In this document: piece after piece, positions 1-9,038 of the stretch
Layout of the letters: each line of letters begins with the position of its first letter
How positions within the stretch are numbered: the first letter of the stretch is position 1
Assembly: GCA_016787605.1 (NCBI GenBank)
Contig: JAEUUE010000096.1
Span: 1-64,000, forward strand
Length of the DNA stretch: 64,000 bases
Direction of reading: 5' to 3'
From: Cyclobacteriaceae bacterium
GTDB taxonomy: Bacteria; Bacteroidota; Bacteroidia; Cytophagales; Cyclobacteriaceae
The notes under the pieces: generated by a model
The model's database searches: none
Told to the model about the DNA's origin: nothing
What the model saw: only the letters and a program-made list of their open reading frames with translations
Program-made: the position numbers and the translations under genes

Positions 1-1
1 C

Positions 2-385
2 TTCTCCCCGATCGATGCCCTTGCTATCCGTTCCGCCGTTGCACAAGGCGGCAAAGACGCCTCCTACCTGCTCATCCACGTGAACGAATCCGCGGGGGCC
101 ATGGTGTACGGGAGTGAAATTGAAGACCGGGAATCGAGTGAAGACCGGGCTTCGCTGGAGGAATACCTCAAGCAACTTACCGACCGGGGTTTCCAGGCCG
201 AGATAAAAGTCGGCTTTGGCAACCCCCGTCGCCGCATCCCAGAAATGGTCAGCGACTATAACGCCGACCTGCTGGTCATGGGTGCCCATGGTCACCGGTT
301 CCTGAAAGACCTGGTATTCGGAACCACGCTTGGCGTCGTCCGGCACCGGGTGAAGATTCCGATCCTCATTGTTCGTAACGATTAG
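2..385 (+). CDS. UspA-domain protein, C-terminal part (possible Nramp-UspA fusion)
   Basis: The reading frame is open from the first bases, so only the C-terminal 127 residues are present. They form a universal stress protein domain: the stretch GAHGHRFLKDLVFGTT fits the G-2x-G-9x-G(S/T) nucleotide-binding motif of UspA proteins, followed by a closing beta strand (IPILIV). UspA domains bind ATP and act in stress or transport regulation. In Bacteroidota this kind of tail is often the C-terminal cytoplasmic domain of Nramp-family divalent metal transporters; that is an inference here because the membrane part lies outside the window. A stand-alone UspA protein is the alternative. The mnmE start lies 83 bases downstream. 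Confidence 0.75.
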   Translation, partial: FSPIDALAIRSAVAQGGKDASYLLIHVNESAGAMVYGSEIEDRESSEDRASLEEYLKQLTDRGFQAEIKVGFGNPRRRIPEMVSDYNADLLVMGAHGHRFLKDLVFGTTLGVVRHRVKIPILIVRND

Positions 386-468
386 CGGGGCGGGTGTTGT
401 TTCCGTCAAAGCATACCACCGCCCTGCCGGCATTTTTTGAATAACTTGCGGGCATTCCACCACGACGC

Positions 469-1830
469 GTGCAGCATTCCGATACCATTGTAGCACTCGC
501 TACCGCCCCGGGCGTTGCCGCCATTGCGGTCATCCGGGTGTCGGGCAAAGACGCCATCACGCTGGTTCAGAAGGTCTTCGAAGGCAAAGACCTGACGCAA
601 CAAGCCTCCCATACTCTTCATCTGGGCACCCTGCGCGACGGCGACCACGCGGTCGATGAGGTGCTCGTGTCCTTGTTCCGGGAACCCCACTCCTACACGC
701 GTGAAAATTCAGTGGAAATCTCCTGCCATGGATCCATGGTCGTGGTTCAGCAGGTGATCAAACTGCTTTTGAATCATGGAGCCCGTCTCGCCGAGCCCGG
801 CGAATTCACGAAACGCGCTTTCCTGAACGGGCGGTTTGACCTCTCCCAGGCCGAGGCTGTCGCCGACCTGATCAACGCGGAAACCGACAACGCCCGGCAA
901 GCAGCGTTGAACCAGATGCGCGGCGGCTTCTCCAAAGAAATCAAAAGGCTTCGCGAAGAGCTGATTCACTTTGCTTCACTGATCGAACTGGAGCTTGATT
1001 TCGGGGAGGAAGACGTGGAATTTGCCAAGCGCGACGATCTCCGGAAGCTTATTGAGTCCATGAACCGCTTTATCCAGGGACTCATCGACAGCTTCGATAC
1101 GGGTCGGGTCATCAAAGACGGTGTTCCCACGGTTATCGCGGGAAAACCCAACGTCGGCAAGTCCACGTTGCTGAACGCTCTCCTGAATGAGGAGAAAGCC
1201 ATTGTGTCCGACATTCCCGGCACCACGCGCGACGTCATTGAGGATGAGATCACCCTGGGCGGAATCAACTTCCGCTTCATCGATACGGCCGGATTGCGAG
1301 AGACCGCCGACACCATTGAAGCCATCGGCGTTGGCCGGACGAAAGAACAGCTGAAGAAAGCTGCCCTGGTCCTTTACCTCGTTGACCTCACCACGGCCAC
1401 TTACGACGAGGTGCAAAAGGAACTGGCCTCGCTGGAGGAATTAAATGTGCCGGTGATCCGGGTGGCCAACAAGATGGACAAGGGCAACCCCGAGCTGGTC
1501 CGGCAGTTGATGAAGCAGGACTTCCAGTTCATCTCGGCGATGAACAAGACCAACCTGAAAGCCCTCGAAGACCGCATCATCACGTTGTTTCATGTCGACC
1601 GCGTCAAGCAGAGCGACGTTATCGTGACCAACGCCCGGCATTACCAGAGCCTGCGCGACACCAGGGATGCGTTACAACGCGTTCTAGACGGAATGGACAA
1701 AGGCGTTACCGGGGATTTTTTGGCGATGGACGTGCGGAATGCGCTGCACCACCTCGGGTTGATTACGGGGCAGATTACTACAGAAGATTTGTTGGGAAAT
1801 ATTTTTTCAAAGTTCTGTATCGGGAAGTAA
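469..1830 (+). CDS. mnmE: tRNA modification GTPase MnmE
   Basis: 453 residues, normal for MnmE/TrmE. With MnmG it makes 5-carboxymethylaminomethyl-uridine at wobble U34 of tRNAs. The N-terminal tetrahydrofolate-binding domain begins with DTIVALATAPG, the helical domain follows, and a Ras-like G domain is inserted: P-loop GKPNVGKST from residue 225, DTAG from 272 and NKMD from 334. The C-terminal FCIGK carries the family's conserved cysteine (C451). The start is GTG: no upstream ATG is in frame and the family N-terminus aligns from here. A TAACTTGC-like box lies about 20 bases upstream, so a promoter in the short gap after the UspA gene is possible. mnmG is not in the window. Confidence 0.97.
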   Translation: MQHSDTIVALATAPGVAAIAVIRVSGKDAITLVQKVFEGKDLTQQASHTLHLGTLRDGDHAVDEVLVSLFREPHSYTRENSVEISCHGSMVVVQQVIKLLLNHGARLAEPGEFTKRAFLNGRFDLSQAEAVADLINAETDNARQAALNQMRGGFSKEIKRLREELIHFASLIELELDFGEEDVEFAKRDDLRKLIESMNRFIQGLIDSFDTGRVIKDGVPTVIAGKPNVGKSTLLNALLNEEKAIVSDIPGTTRDVIEDEITLGGINFRFIDTAGLRETADTIEAIGVGRTKEQLKKAALVLYLVDLTTATYDEVQKELASLEELNVPVIRVANKMDKGNPELVRQLMKQDFQFISAMNKTNLKALEDRIITLFHVDRVKQSDVIVTNARHYQSLRDTRDALQRVLDGMDKGVTGDFLAMDVRNALHHLGLITGQITTEDLLGNIFSKFCIGK

Positions 1831-1907
1831 AGCCACCCTGGAGCAGGAACCGAACTGTCCCCCAATTGAAAAATTCTGTATATTGTCTTATCCTAAACCC
1901 AACACCT

Positions 1908-2441
1908 ATGAGAAAGCCCATCCTACTGGTTGGCCTGTTGGTACTCGCCAATCTCTCTATCGCACAAGACACGCCTGATCCCGAATTTGCAGGCAGGCCC
2001 TATCTGCTCAAGGACAATACCCTTGTTGATTTCGAACGCATAGAAGGCGACTTGGGAGGAAAAGCCGGCATGAAAGGCATGGAGACCTTTTATGCCGTGC
2101 AGGCGGGAAAATCAACCATACGATTTGCTTCGACTGCACCCCCAACGTTCATTCTTAAAGTGGAGCCCGGCACCGACCCGATGGAGACATTTACGGTTTT
2201 CCGTGGTGAAGCCGGAAAGAAAAACCGAACCTTTATTGTTCGCAAAACAGATGGCAAAATGGTAGCCAAGGACATCAGCGACCTGATCGTCAAGGTTACC
2301 TATACCAAAGTGCGCGATGGAGTCTATTCTGCCTCTTTTCCGAACGGCATCACACCCGGCGAGTATGCGATAATATCCTCAAAAGACTCCGGTGGTGGAA
2401 CTCAAATGAAATGCCGGATGTCGTGTTTTGGCATTGACTGA
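1908..2441 (+). CDS. secreted hypothetical protein
   Basis: 177 residues from the ATG at 1908; an in-frame TTG at 1866 would put 14 polar residues before the signal peptide and is less likely. Residues 1-19 (MRKPILLVGLLVLANLSIAQ) are a clear signal peptide. The mature part is beta-rich with a lysine-rich middle (GKKNRTF) and ends in a small cysteine-containing tail (KCRMSCFGID). The segment TPGEYAIISS followed by a hydrophobic FGID end resembles the C-terminus of small exported beta-sandwich proteins common in Bacteroidota, but I cannot name a family. It stands alone, convergent with the phosphofructokinase gene. Function unknown. Confidence 0.7.
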   Translation: MRKPILLVGLLVLANLSIAQDTPDPEFAGRPYLLKDNTLVDFERIEGDLGGKAGMKGMETFYAVQAGKSTIRFASTAPPTFILKVEPGTDPMETFTVFRGEAGKKNRTFIVRKTDGKMVAKDISDLIVKVTYTKVRDGVYSASFPNGITPGEYAIISSKDSGGGTQMKCRMSCFGID

Positions 2442-2476
2442 TCGTCTTTCCGAAAAGGCAAAAAGGCGTACCAGGC

Positions 2477-3676
2477 TTACTCACTCGCCATCAAGAACAA
2501 CGGCAGCATTTCGAAGTCCTGGTAAATCGGGCGGAAACGCTCGGTGTCGTAGTGCTTGGCCACGTGAACGAGTTTCTTCTTGCTCGTGACAATCTCGATG
2601 GGCAAGTGATCGTAGCGGCCGTTACGCAGGGCCACGAGACGACCGTGCACACCCTTCATGATCAGGTCAAGCGCCATGGTTCCATAGGCCATGGGCACAA
2701 TCGAGTCGATGGCATCCGGGTCGCCGCAACGCACCAGGTATCCCAGCTTCTGGTTGATGATGTCGATGCTTCTCCCCTTGTTGTACTTTCCTGAAAGCTC
2801 CTTGATCTTGGCGGAGATCATGTCGCCGATACCGCCCAGCTTGGCGTGACCGTAGGCATCTTTCTCCGCGCTTTCAAACAACATCTCCCCGCCGGAGAAC
2901 ATGGCCCCTTCGGAAGCAATCAAAATGGAATAGCGGCTGGGGTTCTCACTCCGGTCGGCCACGAGCTTTTCCGTCAGCTTTTCAATGTCAAACGGATGCT
3001 CGGGTATGACACAGCGGTTGGCGGCCCCGGCCATGGTGGGCAGGATCGCCGTAAAGCCGGCATAACGGCCAAAAACCTCCAGCACCATGATGCGCTCGTG
3101 GGAGCCTGCCGACGTTCTCAGCGCGTTGGTCATCGAAATGGTGCGGGTGATACAGGTACTGAACCCGATGCAATAGTCGGTCCCCGGGACATCGTTGTCC
3201 ATAGTCTTCGGGATGGCGTTCACGTTGACCCCCTTCTTCGACAATTCGACGCCGTAGCTCAGCGTGTCATCCCCGCCGATGGCGATGAGATGGTCAATGC
3301 CGATCCACTCCAGGTTCTTCAGAACCTCCGGGGTCAGGTCATTGGTCTTGGCGATATAGCTGTCTTTCAGGTGCTCCGGCACCCGGCTTTGGGAGACGTT
3401 GCTCGGTCTTGTCCGCGAACTATGAAGAAAGGTACCGCCGGTCCGTGACGCGCGGTCCACCACCACTTTGGAAAGTTCGATGAAGTTGTCTTCGTTGTTG
3501 GCCTTGGGGTCGCGCACGACATCGACGAGGCCGGCCCACCCTCTCCGGATGCCGACCACCCTGAATCCTTCGCGCAATGCCCTGACCGTGACGGCACGGA
3601 TGGCCGGGTTCAGGCCGGGTACGTCGCCACCCCCGGTCAATATGCCAATGGTTCCTCTTGACTTGATCGTTGTCAT
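2477..3676 (-). CDS. 6-phosphofructokinase, probably pyrophosphate-dependent
   Basis: 399 residues of the PfkA superfamily, which phosphorylates fructose 6-phosphate in glycolysis. The N-terminal loop reads GGGDVPGLN (16-23); the phosphoryl-donor motif is GGDD (134-137) and the catalytic block is PKTMDND (156-162; D160 is the presumed base). ATP-dependent enzymes carry Gly at the position of D137 (E. coli Gly104) and usually Gly at K157 (Gly124). Asp plus Lys at these places is the known signature of PPi-dependent enzymes, where the bulkier residues fill the ATP pocket. The EVFGRYAG substrate loop is present. The name pfkA/pfp is left open because donor use is inferred. Single gene, divergent from the DUF4395 protein. 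Confidence 0.9.
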   Translation of the reverse strand: MTTIKSRGTIGILTGGGDVPGLNPAIRAVTVRALREGFRVVGIRRGWAGLVDVVRDPKANNEDNFIELSKVVVDRASRTGGTFLHSSRTRPSNVSQSRVPEHLKDSYIAKTNDLTPEVLKNLEWIGIDHLIAIGGDDTLSYGVELSKKGVNVNAIPKTMDNDVPGTDYCIGFSTCITRTISMTNALRTSAGSHERIMVLEVFGRYAGFTAILPTMAGAANRCVIPEHPFDIEKLTEKLVADRSENPSRYSILIASEGAMFSGGEMLFESAEKDAYGHAKLGGIGDMISAKIKELSGKYNKGRSIDIINQKLGYLVRCGDPDAIDSIVPMAYGTMALDLIMKGVHGRLVALRNGRYDHLPIEIVTSKKKLVHVAKHYDTERFRPIYQDFEMLPLFLMASE

Positions 3677-3880
3677 AATCTTCCAGTAATCAGTTATAAG
3701 CTACCACTTTGGCCGTTTCCCGGCAACAAAAGCCCATGAGCGGCGATTAGGGACCAACACAAACGTTAGCGGAAAGGACCAGCCGGCACCAACTCTTCCC
3801 GCACCCATGCGTATATAGTTGTGGATAATCTATCCGGCCACCCCTTAACTTATCTTGCCCGCTTATCGAGCCCCTCACGC

Positions 3881-4582
3881 ATGACCCACAAAAGCAAAAT
3901 CATCCAATTCGGCGAGACCGTCGAAGGCTATAACATTCCTGTGCTCAACGAGCGCGAGGTCCGTGCAGCGGCAGGCATCTCGTTTGTTTTCATGCTCATC
4001 GCCCTCCTGCTGATTATCATGAAGGGCAACTTTCTGCTGATCAAGTACACCATTATCCTGTTTCTCACCGACATGCTCATCCGGGTGTACATCAACCCGA
4101 AGTATTCTCCTATGCTTATCCTGGGCCGTCTCATCGTGAGCCGGCAGAACCCTGAATACGTAGGTGCTCCTCAAAAACGATTTGCCTGGAAGATCGGGGT
4201 GGCCTTCGCCAGCTTCATGCTGGTGCTGATGGTGATCCTGAACTCGTACAGCGTCCTTTCCGGGCTTACTTGCCTCTTTTGCCTCGCCTTCCTGTTTTTC
4301 GAATCCGCCTTTGGCATCTGCCTCGGTTGCCTGGTGTATGCGTTCTTCTACAAAGACAAGGTTCAGTATTGTCCCGGAGAAATTTGCGATGTGAAAAACA
4401 AGCAGGAGATTCAGCGGACATCAGCGATCCAATTGCTCATCCTGTCCTTGTTCGTCGTCCTGGTGGTTACCCTGGTCATGATCTTCAATGAGGAATTCAA
4501 AAGAAAGCCCACCAACCTTTGGCAACGCTTCAGCACTCAGGTCAGCACTGGCTCACTCACCACTCCAACGCCGCTTGGGTGA
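3881..4582 (+). CDS. DUF4395-type integral membrane protein
   Basis: 233 residues from the ATG at 3881; an in-frame GTG at 3821 is rejected because a TATCTTGC promoter-like box lies between the two. A conserved cytoplasmic start (GETVEGYNIPVLNEREVRA) is followed by hydrophobic segments near 30-65, 110-160 and 185-210. Cysteines cluster in LTCLFCLA, GICLGCL and YCPGEICD, as in DUF4395 proteins, which are often found with thiol or sulfur-transfer genes. No such neighbour is seen here. Function unknown; it acts in the inner membrane. Confidence 0.8.
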   Translation: MTHKSKIIQFGETVEGYNIPVLNEREVRAAAGISFVFMLIALLLIIMKGNFLLIKYTIILFLTDMLIRVYINPKYSPMLILGRLIVSRQNPEYVGAPQKRFAWKIGVAFASFMLVLMVILNSYSVLSGLTCLFCLAFLFFESAFGICLGCLVYAFFYKDKVQYCPGEICDVKNKQEIQRTSAIQLLILSLFVVLVVTLVMIFNEEFKRKPTNLWQRFSTQVSTGSLTTPTPLG

Positions 4583-4596
4583 TTGTTTCTCTCCAT

Positions 4597-5430
4597 CTAA
4601 TGCTCAACCATTGTGGCCACTCTGGTCACGGCGCTGGCCTGAAAGAAACCCAGGGCACCGTTCGATAGATTGGATGGAGGATTGGAGGGCGGCGAATCAA
4701 ACATGCCACCGGAGCCGGTCGTCAGTTTGGCAAGACCCTCATAGTATTGGAAGGCCTCGCGGCTCAGGCTGAGACACTCCACCACCGCCCTATCATGCGG
4801 GCGGAAATTGACTGGCGCGGGCACCCCCTGAATCTTCTCGCTGAGGGTTTGATCGTCCACGGTAAAGGCACCGCGGCGTGGTTCATAAACCAGCGTGTCG
4901 TTTCGATATACGTTTATCAGGTAATAGTCCTTCGTGGTGCCCGGCTCCTTCCCAAACACCAGGACCTGGAAAGTACGACCCTTCTTCATATCACGCTCAC
5001 TGGGTCGGGGATCCGCGGCTGGGACAAGGGAATCCAGTTCCATGGCTGGCGACATGCGGTCAACGGCGGAATACACGTGTTCGTCAACCCGGACCGTAAG
5101 AGTGTACGATCGTCCAATTGACCCGGTGAATGGCGACTGAGGCACATAGTACCCGATGCTGTCGGGGTAGTTGCGGGGATTATGGACAAATGGAACAACC
5201 TGACCAAGGTCGTCGGTAACGGTTACCTGGGCATGAGACACCCTGGGCGTCGGGCCGCTTTCATAAAAACTGGCGCTCCTGGTAAGTCGTACGTATTGAC
5301 GTCCGACCTGATTGGTCACCAGGCCCTCGATGACGACCTTGGTGGGTGTTTGGCGAATGTCCAGTTCAACGGTCTCTTCGCAGGCAAAGAGGATGGCCGA
5401 GGCCAGGAGGAAGGTGGCAATCGTTTTCAT
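4597..5430 (-). CDS. DUF4249 lipoprotein, partner of TonB receptor
   Basis: 277 residues. A lipoprotein signal ends at C17 (AILFAC). The mature part opens with EETVELDI and the conserved beta pattern KVVIEGLVTNQVG of DUF4249 proteins, periplasmic or outer-membrane lipoproteins encoded next to TonB-dependent receptors in Bacteroidota. Its ATG overlaps the TGA of the upstream receptor by one base (TGATG), so the two are translationally coupled. It probably caps or assists the receptor in taking up an unknown ligand, in the manner of SusD, although it is unrelated in sequence. No substrate hint is visible. Confidence 0.88.
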   Translation of the reverse strand: MKTIATFLLASAILFACEETVELDIRQTPTKVVIEGLVTNQVGRQYVRLTRSASFYESGPTPRVSHAQVTVTDDLGQVVPFVHNPRNYPDSIGYYVPQSPFTGSIGRSYTLTVRVDEHVYSAVDRMSPAMELDSLVPAADPRPSERDMKKGRTFQVLVFGKEPGTTKDYYLINVYRNDTLVYEPRRGAFTVDDQTLSEKIQGVPAPVNFRPHDRAVVECLSLSREAFQYYEGLAKLTTGSGGMFDSPPSNPPSNLSNGALGFFQASAVTRVATMVEH

Positions 5431-7838
5431 CAGAATTTGAAGTTATAGGTTACGGAAGGAATAATCGGAAACAGGGAGATCATGCGGGCCTCCTTGGTGG
5501 AACCGTCACCCACGAGGTTGCCCGACTTATCAAGAACAGATCGCGTGTAGAGGGTGAATGGGTTCTTGCGACTGTAAACGTTATACACCGAGAATACCCA
5601 TTCACCCTTCCACTTGCGATTCTTATTAGCCTTAGGGGTATAGGTTACCGCAACGTCAAGCCTATGCACGGCAGGCAAACGGTAGCCATTGCGCTCCGTG
5701 ATGATGTCGGCATCAAAGTTGCCGAATTCATATCGTCCCGAAGTCACCGTAATGGGCCTGCCAGTACTATAGCTGAACTGTGAAGCAATCGTCCACCGGT
5801 CATTGATCTCGTAGACACCGGAGAGATTTAGTACATGCCTGCGGTCATGATTGGCGGCGTAGGCAATGCCCTGGTTTACCCCCGGGATCTCCCGCATGGC
5901 TGTGGACCAGGTGTAGTTCAACTGACCGGTAAACTTGCCCTTCGTCTTGGTCAGGCTAAACTCCACGCCGTACGACCAGGACTTTCCCTGTCGGACCTCC
6001 ATGACGAGGTCGGGGTTGAAGAACAGGTTGGCATTGTCGGTGAACTCAGTGACCTGGCTCATGTCTTTGTAGAACGCTTCAACCGACCACTCCACAGGCT
6101 TGCTTTGCCAGGTGTGGAAGTATCCGATAGCCCAGAGATCGGCCCACTGAGGACGAAGATGGAAGCCGCTGGGTAACCAGGTATTGAAAGGTAAGGGAAC
6201 GGTCCCGTTCGATATGGAGTGAACATTTTGCACCATCCGGCTATAGGAAGCCTTCAGGGAACTCTGCTCACCCAAGAGGTATCTGGCTGAAAAGCGAGGC
6301 TCCAGGTTTCCAAAGGACTTAACCGTTTCCAGGTGGCCAACCCGAAGCGTATCCATCCTCATCCATTGCCCGGAGGCGGTGGGCCCTGCATAGCGGATCA
6401 CATCCGAAGGCCCGACATTGCGGAACATGGAAAGCCGCAAGCCGTACCAGAGGGTGAGTCTGTCGCTCAGGCGATGACGGGTATCCACGTAGATGGCCTG
6501 ATCGATGGCTTGGTGCCGGTCCATCTGAATGGAACGGAAACTGCCGGTCCGCGCCGTGGAAGCAATGGTGCCGGGCTCAAACCACAGATAGCTGGCTTTA
6601 TAACCCAAGTTTATCTCATGTCTCCCTCCCGCAAAGACCACGACATCATATTGAAGCCCAGCCTGGTTGACGCTGGATTTCCACTGGAAGGGATTGGCTT
6701 CATCTTCTGAACGGAGAAGGTAATCGAAGCTGCCCACGATCAGGGACGTCTTGGAGAACACGCGATCATTGAAGGCATGTTTCCAGTCAAGAACTCCCGC
6801 GGTATTGCCCCAGGAAAAATCAAACCGCTTATCAAAATCAAAGTTGTCACGACCGCGGTAGAGGGACAGGCTGACTTGATCCCCTTGGCTTGCCCTCAAC
6901 ATCAGCTTGCCATTAAGGTCGTAAAAAGAGGCCGCATTCTTCTGCTGGGCCAATCGCATAAAGACATCGGCATAGCTCCTCCGGGCCGAAGCAAAGTAGG
7001 AGATCTTATCGCTGAGGGCGCCTTCCGCCATCACCCGGGAGGCCAGGGTGCCAATTCCTCCCCCCACGATGGTCTGGCCCGAAGCAGGGTCCTTCGTCTG
7101 CACATCAAGTATGGAGGAAAGTCGGCCCCCGAATTTTGTGGGCACACCTCCCTTGTACAACTCCGCATCCTTGACGATGTCGGCATTGAAGACAGAATAC
7201 AGACCAAAGAGGTGCGAGGCGTCATAAATGGGCGCTCCATCCATCAAAATGAGGTTCTGGTCCGCACTGCCGCCCCGGACGAAGAAACTGGAGGTTCCCT
7301 CTCCTGCCGAAATCACGCCGGGCATCGCCTGAACGGCCTTGATGATATCCACTTCCCCCAGGACCGTGGGCAATTTGCGAACCATGAGCATGTTCACTTT
7401 GGACTTGCTCATCTGAATATCCTCCACGTGAGAGTTGTCGCGCTCGGCCTGAACGACAATCTCCTCGAGTTCGGTGTCTTCGGCTTCGAGGTCGGCATCA
7501 AGCGTAAGGTTGCCGGTCACTTGGACAGCCTTCACCGTAGACTTAAAGCCGACGAAATTGAACACTAAACGATACGCACCTGGCAACAGACGCAAGGAAT
7601 AGAACCCGTTGATGTCTGCGGCCGTGCCCTTGGAGGTGCCTTCTACCCTAACGGTAGCTCCAATCAGGGCCTCCTGGTTGGATTTATCGCGGACGGTTCC
7701 ACTGATGGTAAGTTCCGGCTGAGCCACCGCGATGAGAGGACCTGCCAATAGCAGGATCATCGCGATGGCCCGAATCGACATGCTGGATAAGGTGGCGATC
7801 ACTTCTTGGGTTGGGTTGATTCGGGTCATCATATGCAT
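5430..7838 (-). CDS. TonB-dependent receptor with carboxypeptidase-like domain
   Basis: 802 residues from the most upstream ATG; the ATG at 7781 (MSIRAIAMILLLAGP) gives a cleaner signal peptide ending at AVAQ and may be the true start. After the signal come a carboxypeptidase-regulatory-like beta sandwich (SGTVRDKSNQEALIGATV), a plug domain (about 150-260, with FFVRGGSADQNLILMDGAP) and a 22-strand-type barrel ending in VTYNFKF with the terminal aromatic needed for outer-membrane insertion. It takes up a ligand using TonB energy. It is coupled to the DUF4249 lipoprotein downstream, a pairing distinct from SusC/SusD. Confidence 0.93.
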   Translation of the reverse strand: MHMMTRINPTQEVIATLSSMSIRAIAMILLLAGPLIAVAQPELTISGTVRDKSNQEALIGATVRVEGTSKGTAADINGFYSLRLLPGAYRLVFNFVGFKSTVKAVQVTGNLTLDADLEAEDTELEEIVVQAERDNSHVEDIQMSKSKVNMLMVRKLPTVLGEVDIIKAVQAMPGVISAGEGTSSFFVRGGSADQNLILMDGAPIYDASHLFGLYSVFNADIVKDAELYKGGVPTKFGGRLSSILDVQTKDPASGQTIVGGGIGTLASRVMAEGALSDKISYFASARRSYADVFMRLAQQKNAASFYDLNGKLMLRASQGDQVSLSLYRGRDNFDFDKRFDFSWGNTAGVLDWKHAFNDRVFSKTSLIVGSFDYLLRSEDEANPFQWKSSVNQAGLQYDVVVFAGGRHEINLGYKASYLWFEPGTIASTARTGSFRSIQMDRHQAIDQAIYVDTRHRLSDRLTLWYGLRLSMFRNVGPSDVIRYAGPTASGQWMRMDTLRVGHLETVKSFGNLEPRFSARYLLGEQSSLKASYSRMVQNVHSISNGTVPLPFNTWLPSGFHLRPQWADLWAIGYFHTWQSKPVEWSVEAFYKDMSQVTEFTDNANLFFNPDLVMEVRQGKSWSYGVEFSLTKTKGKFTGQLNYTWSTAMREIPGVNQGIAYAANHDRRHVLNLSGVYEINDRWTIASQFSYSTGRPITVTSGRYEFGNFDADIITERNGYRLPAVHRLDVAVTYTPKANKNRKWKGEWVFSVYNVYSRKNPFTLYTRSVLDKSGNLVGDGSTKEARMISLFPIIPSVTYNFKF

Positions 7839-7978
7839 CAGGTTTACTTAACTATTTGATTTTCTTATATTTATTACCTATTCATGCCCAAGGAATCACT
7901 GCTTTGTACCGGTTAACGGGAGAAGAAAAGACGGGATGTCCTTTGGCCTGAAATGTCCGATGATTGACTCTTCCAGCC

Positions 7979-8983
7979 ATGAACAGCGAACAAACCATTG
8001 CCTTTCTGTTGCTCCCGCGTGTCCACTTGATGGACCTCAGCGGGGCCGCCCAGGTCTTTTATGAAGCTTCACGACTCGGCACCAGGCAATACCAATTGGT
8101 TTTTACAGCAGCAGAAAGTCAGGTTTTGTCTGAGCAAGGCCTGCAACTCTCCAACCTCATCACCTTAGACCAACTCCGGCTGAAGAAGGGGGATCTCCTC
8201 CTGGTGCCGGGAATTGACTCCCAGGCGTTCATGGAAGGAAAACTGGAAGAAGCCATCCATCGCGTGAAACCGTGGTTGAAGGCATTCTACGACCTTGGAG
8301 TATTCCTGGGAAGCATTTGTTCGGGAGCACTAATACTCGCCAGGGCGGGGATGCTCGATGGACGCAAGTGCACCACACACTGGAAGAACATCGAGTACAT
8401 GCGGGAGCAGTTCCCCGACGTCACCGTGCTGGAGGACAAACTTTTCGTTTATGATCAACGGATATTCACCAGTGCAGGCATGTCATCAGGAATTGATATG
8501 TCGCTGTCCATACTCGAAGAACAGCAAGGCCCTGTCGTAACGGCCAAGGTGGCCCGTGAAATGGTCGTTTACCTGAGGCGGAATGACTCCGACCGGCAGC
8601 AGACCATCTACCTCGATTACCGAACGCATTTCAACCCCGCCATCCACAAAGTCCAGGACTATATCATCTCTCACCCCGAAAAGAATCCCACCCTGGAAGA
8701 ACTGGGAAGTGTCGGCAACCTGAGTGTCAGGAACCTGACCCGGCTGTTCAAGAAAGCCACGGGCCATACCATTATCGAGTTCAAGAATTCTGTCAAGGTG
8801 GAGATGGCGCGGTCCTTACTGCACAACAGGAACCTGACACTGGATGCCATTGCTCGGCAGTGCGGGTTTGATAGTGCACGACATTTGAGGAGAATCTGGA
8901 CACAAACCACCGGTACGACTCCGAAAAGCTTTCAGCTGGGTTTGCGCGATAGCCTCCACGACTCGGATAGTGCCGCACGATGA
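7979..8983 (+). CDS. GlxA-family transcriptional regulator (DJ-1/PfpI domain + AraC HTH)
   Basis: 334 residues from the ATG at 7979. The N-terminal half is a DJ-1/PfpI-like amidotransferase fold: TIAFLLLPRVHLMDLSGAAQVF and a nucleophile-elbow cysteine C114 in SICSGA. The C-terminal 100 residues are an AraC double helix-turn-helix (LEELGSVGNLSVRNLTRLFKKATG, then LDAIARQCGFDSARHLRRIW). GlxA-type proteins are cytoplasmic activators or repressors that sense small nitrogenous or aldehyde ligands. The gene converges on the metallo-hydrolase at 9039-9935 with 55 bases between and is the nearest regulator to it. Target unknown. Confidence 0.92.
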   Translation: MNSEQTIAFLLLPRVHLMDLSGAAQVFYEASRLGTRQYQLVFTAAESQVLSEQGLQLSNLITLDQLRLKKGDLLLVPGIDSQAFMEGKLEEAIHRVKPWLKAFYDLGVFLGSICSGALILARAGMLDGRKCTTHWKNIEYMREQFPDVTVLEDKLFVYDQRIFTSAGMSSGIDMSLSILEEQQGPVVTAKVAREMVVYLRRNDSDRQQTIYLDYRTHFNPAIHKVQDYIISHPEKNPTLEELGSVGNLSVRNLTRLFKKATGHTIIEFKNSVKVEMARSLLHNRNLTLDAIARQCGFDSARHLRRIWTQTTGTTPKSFQLGLRDSLHDSDSAAR

Positions 8984-9038
8984 TTGTCCTGGGGAGAAAT
9001 ATTCTTCACCCGTCCGGGGACCCGGTTCCCCAATCGCA

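Noticed and set aside
6777-7568. 263-codon open frame on the plus strand
   Set aside because: Antisense to the TonB receptor plug and barrel; no protein-like pattern.
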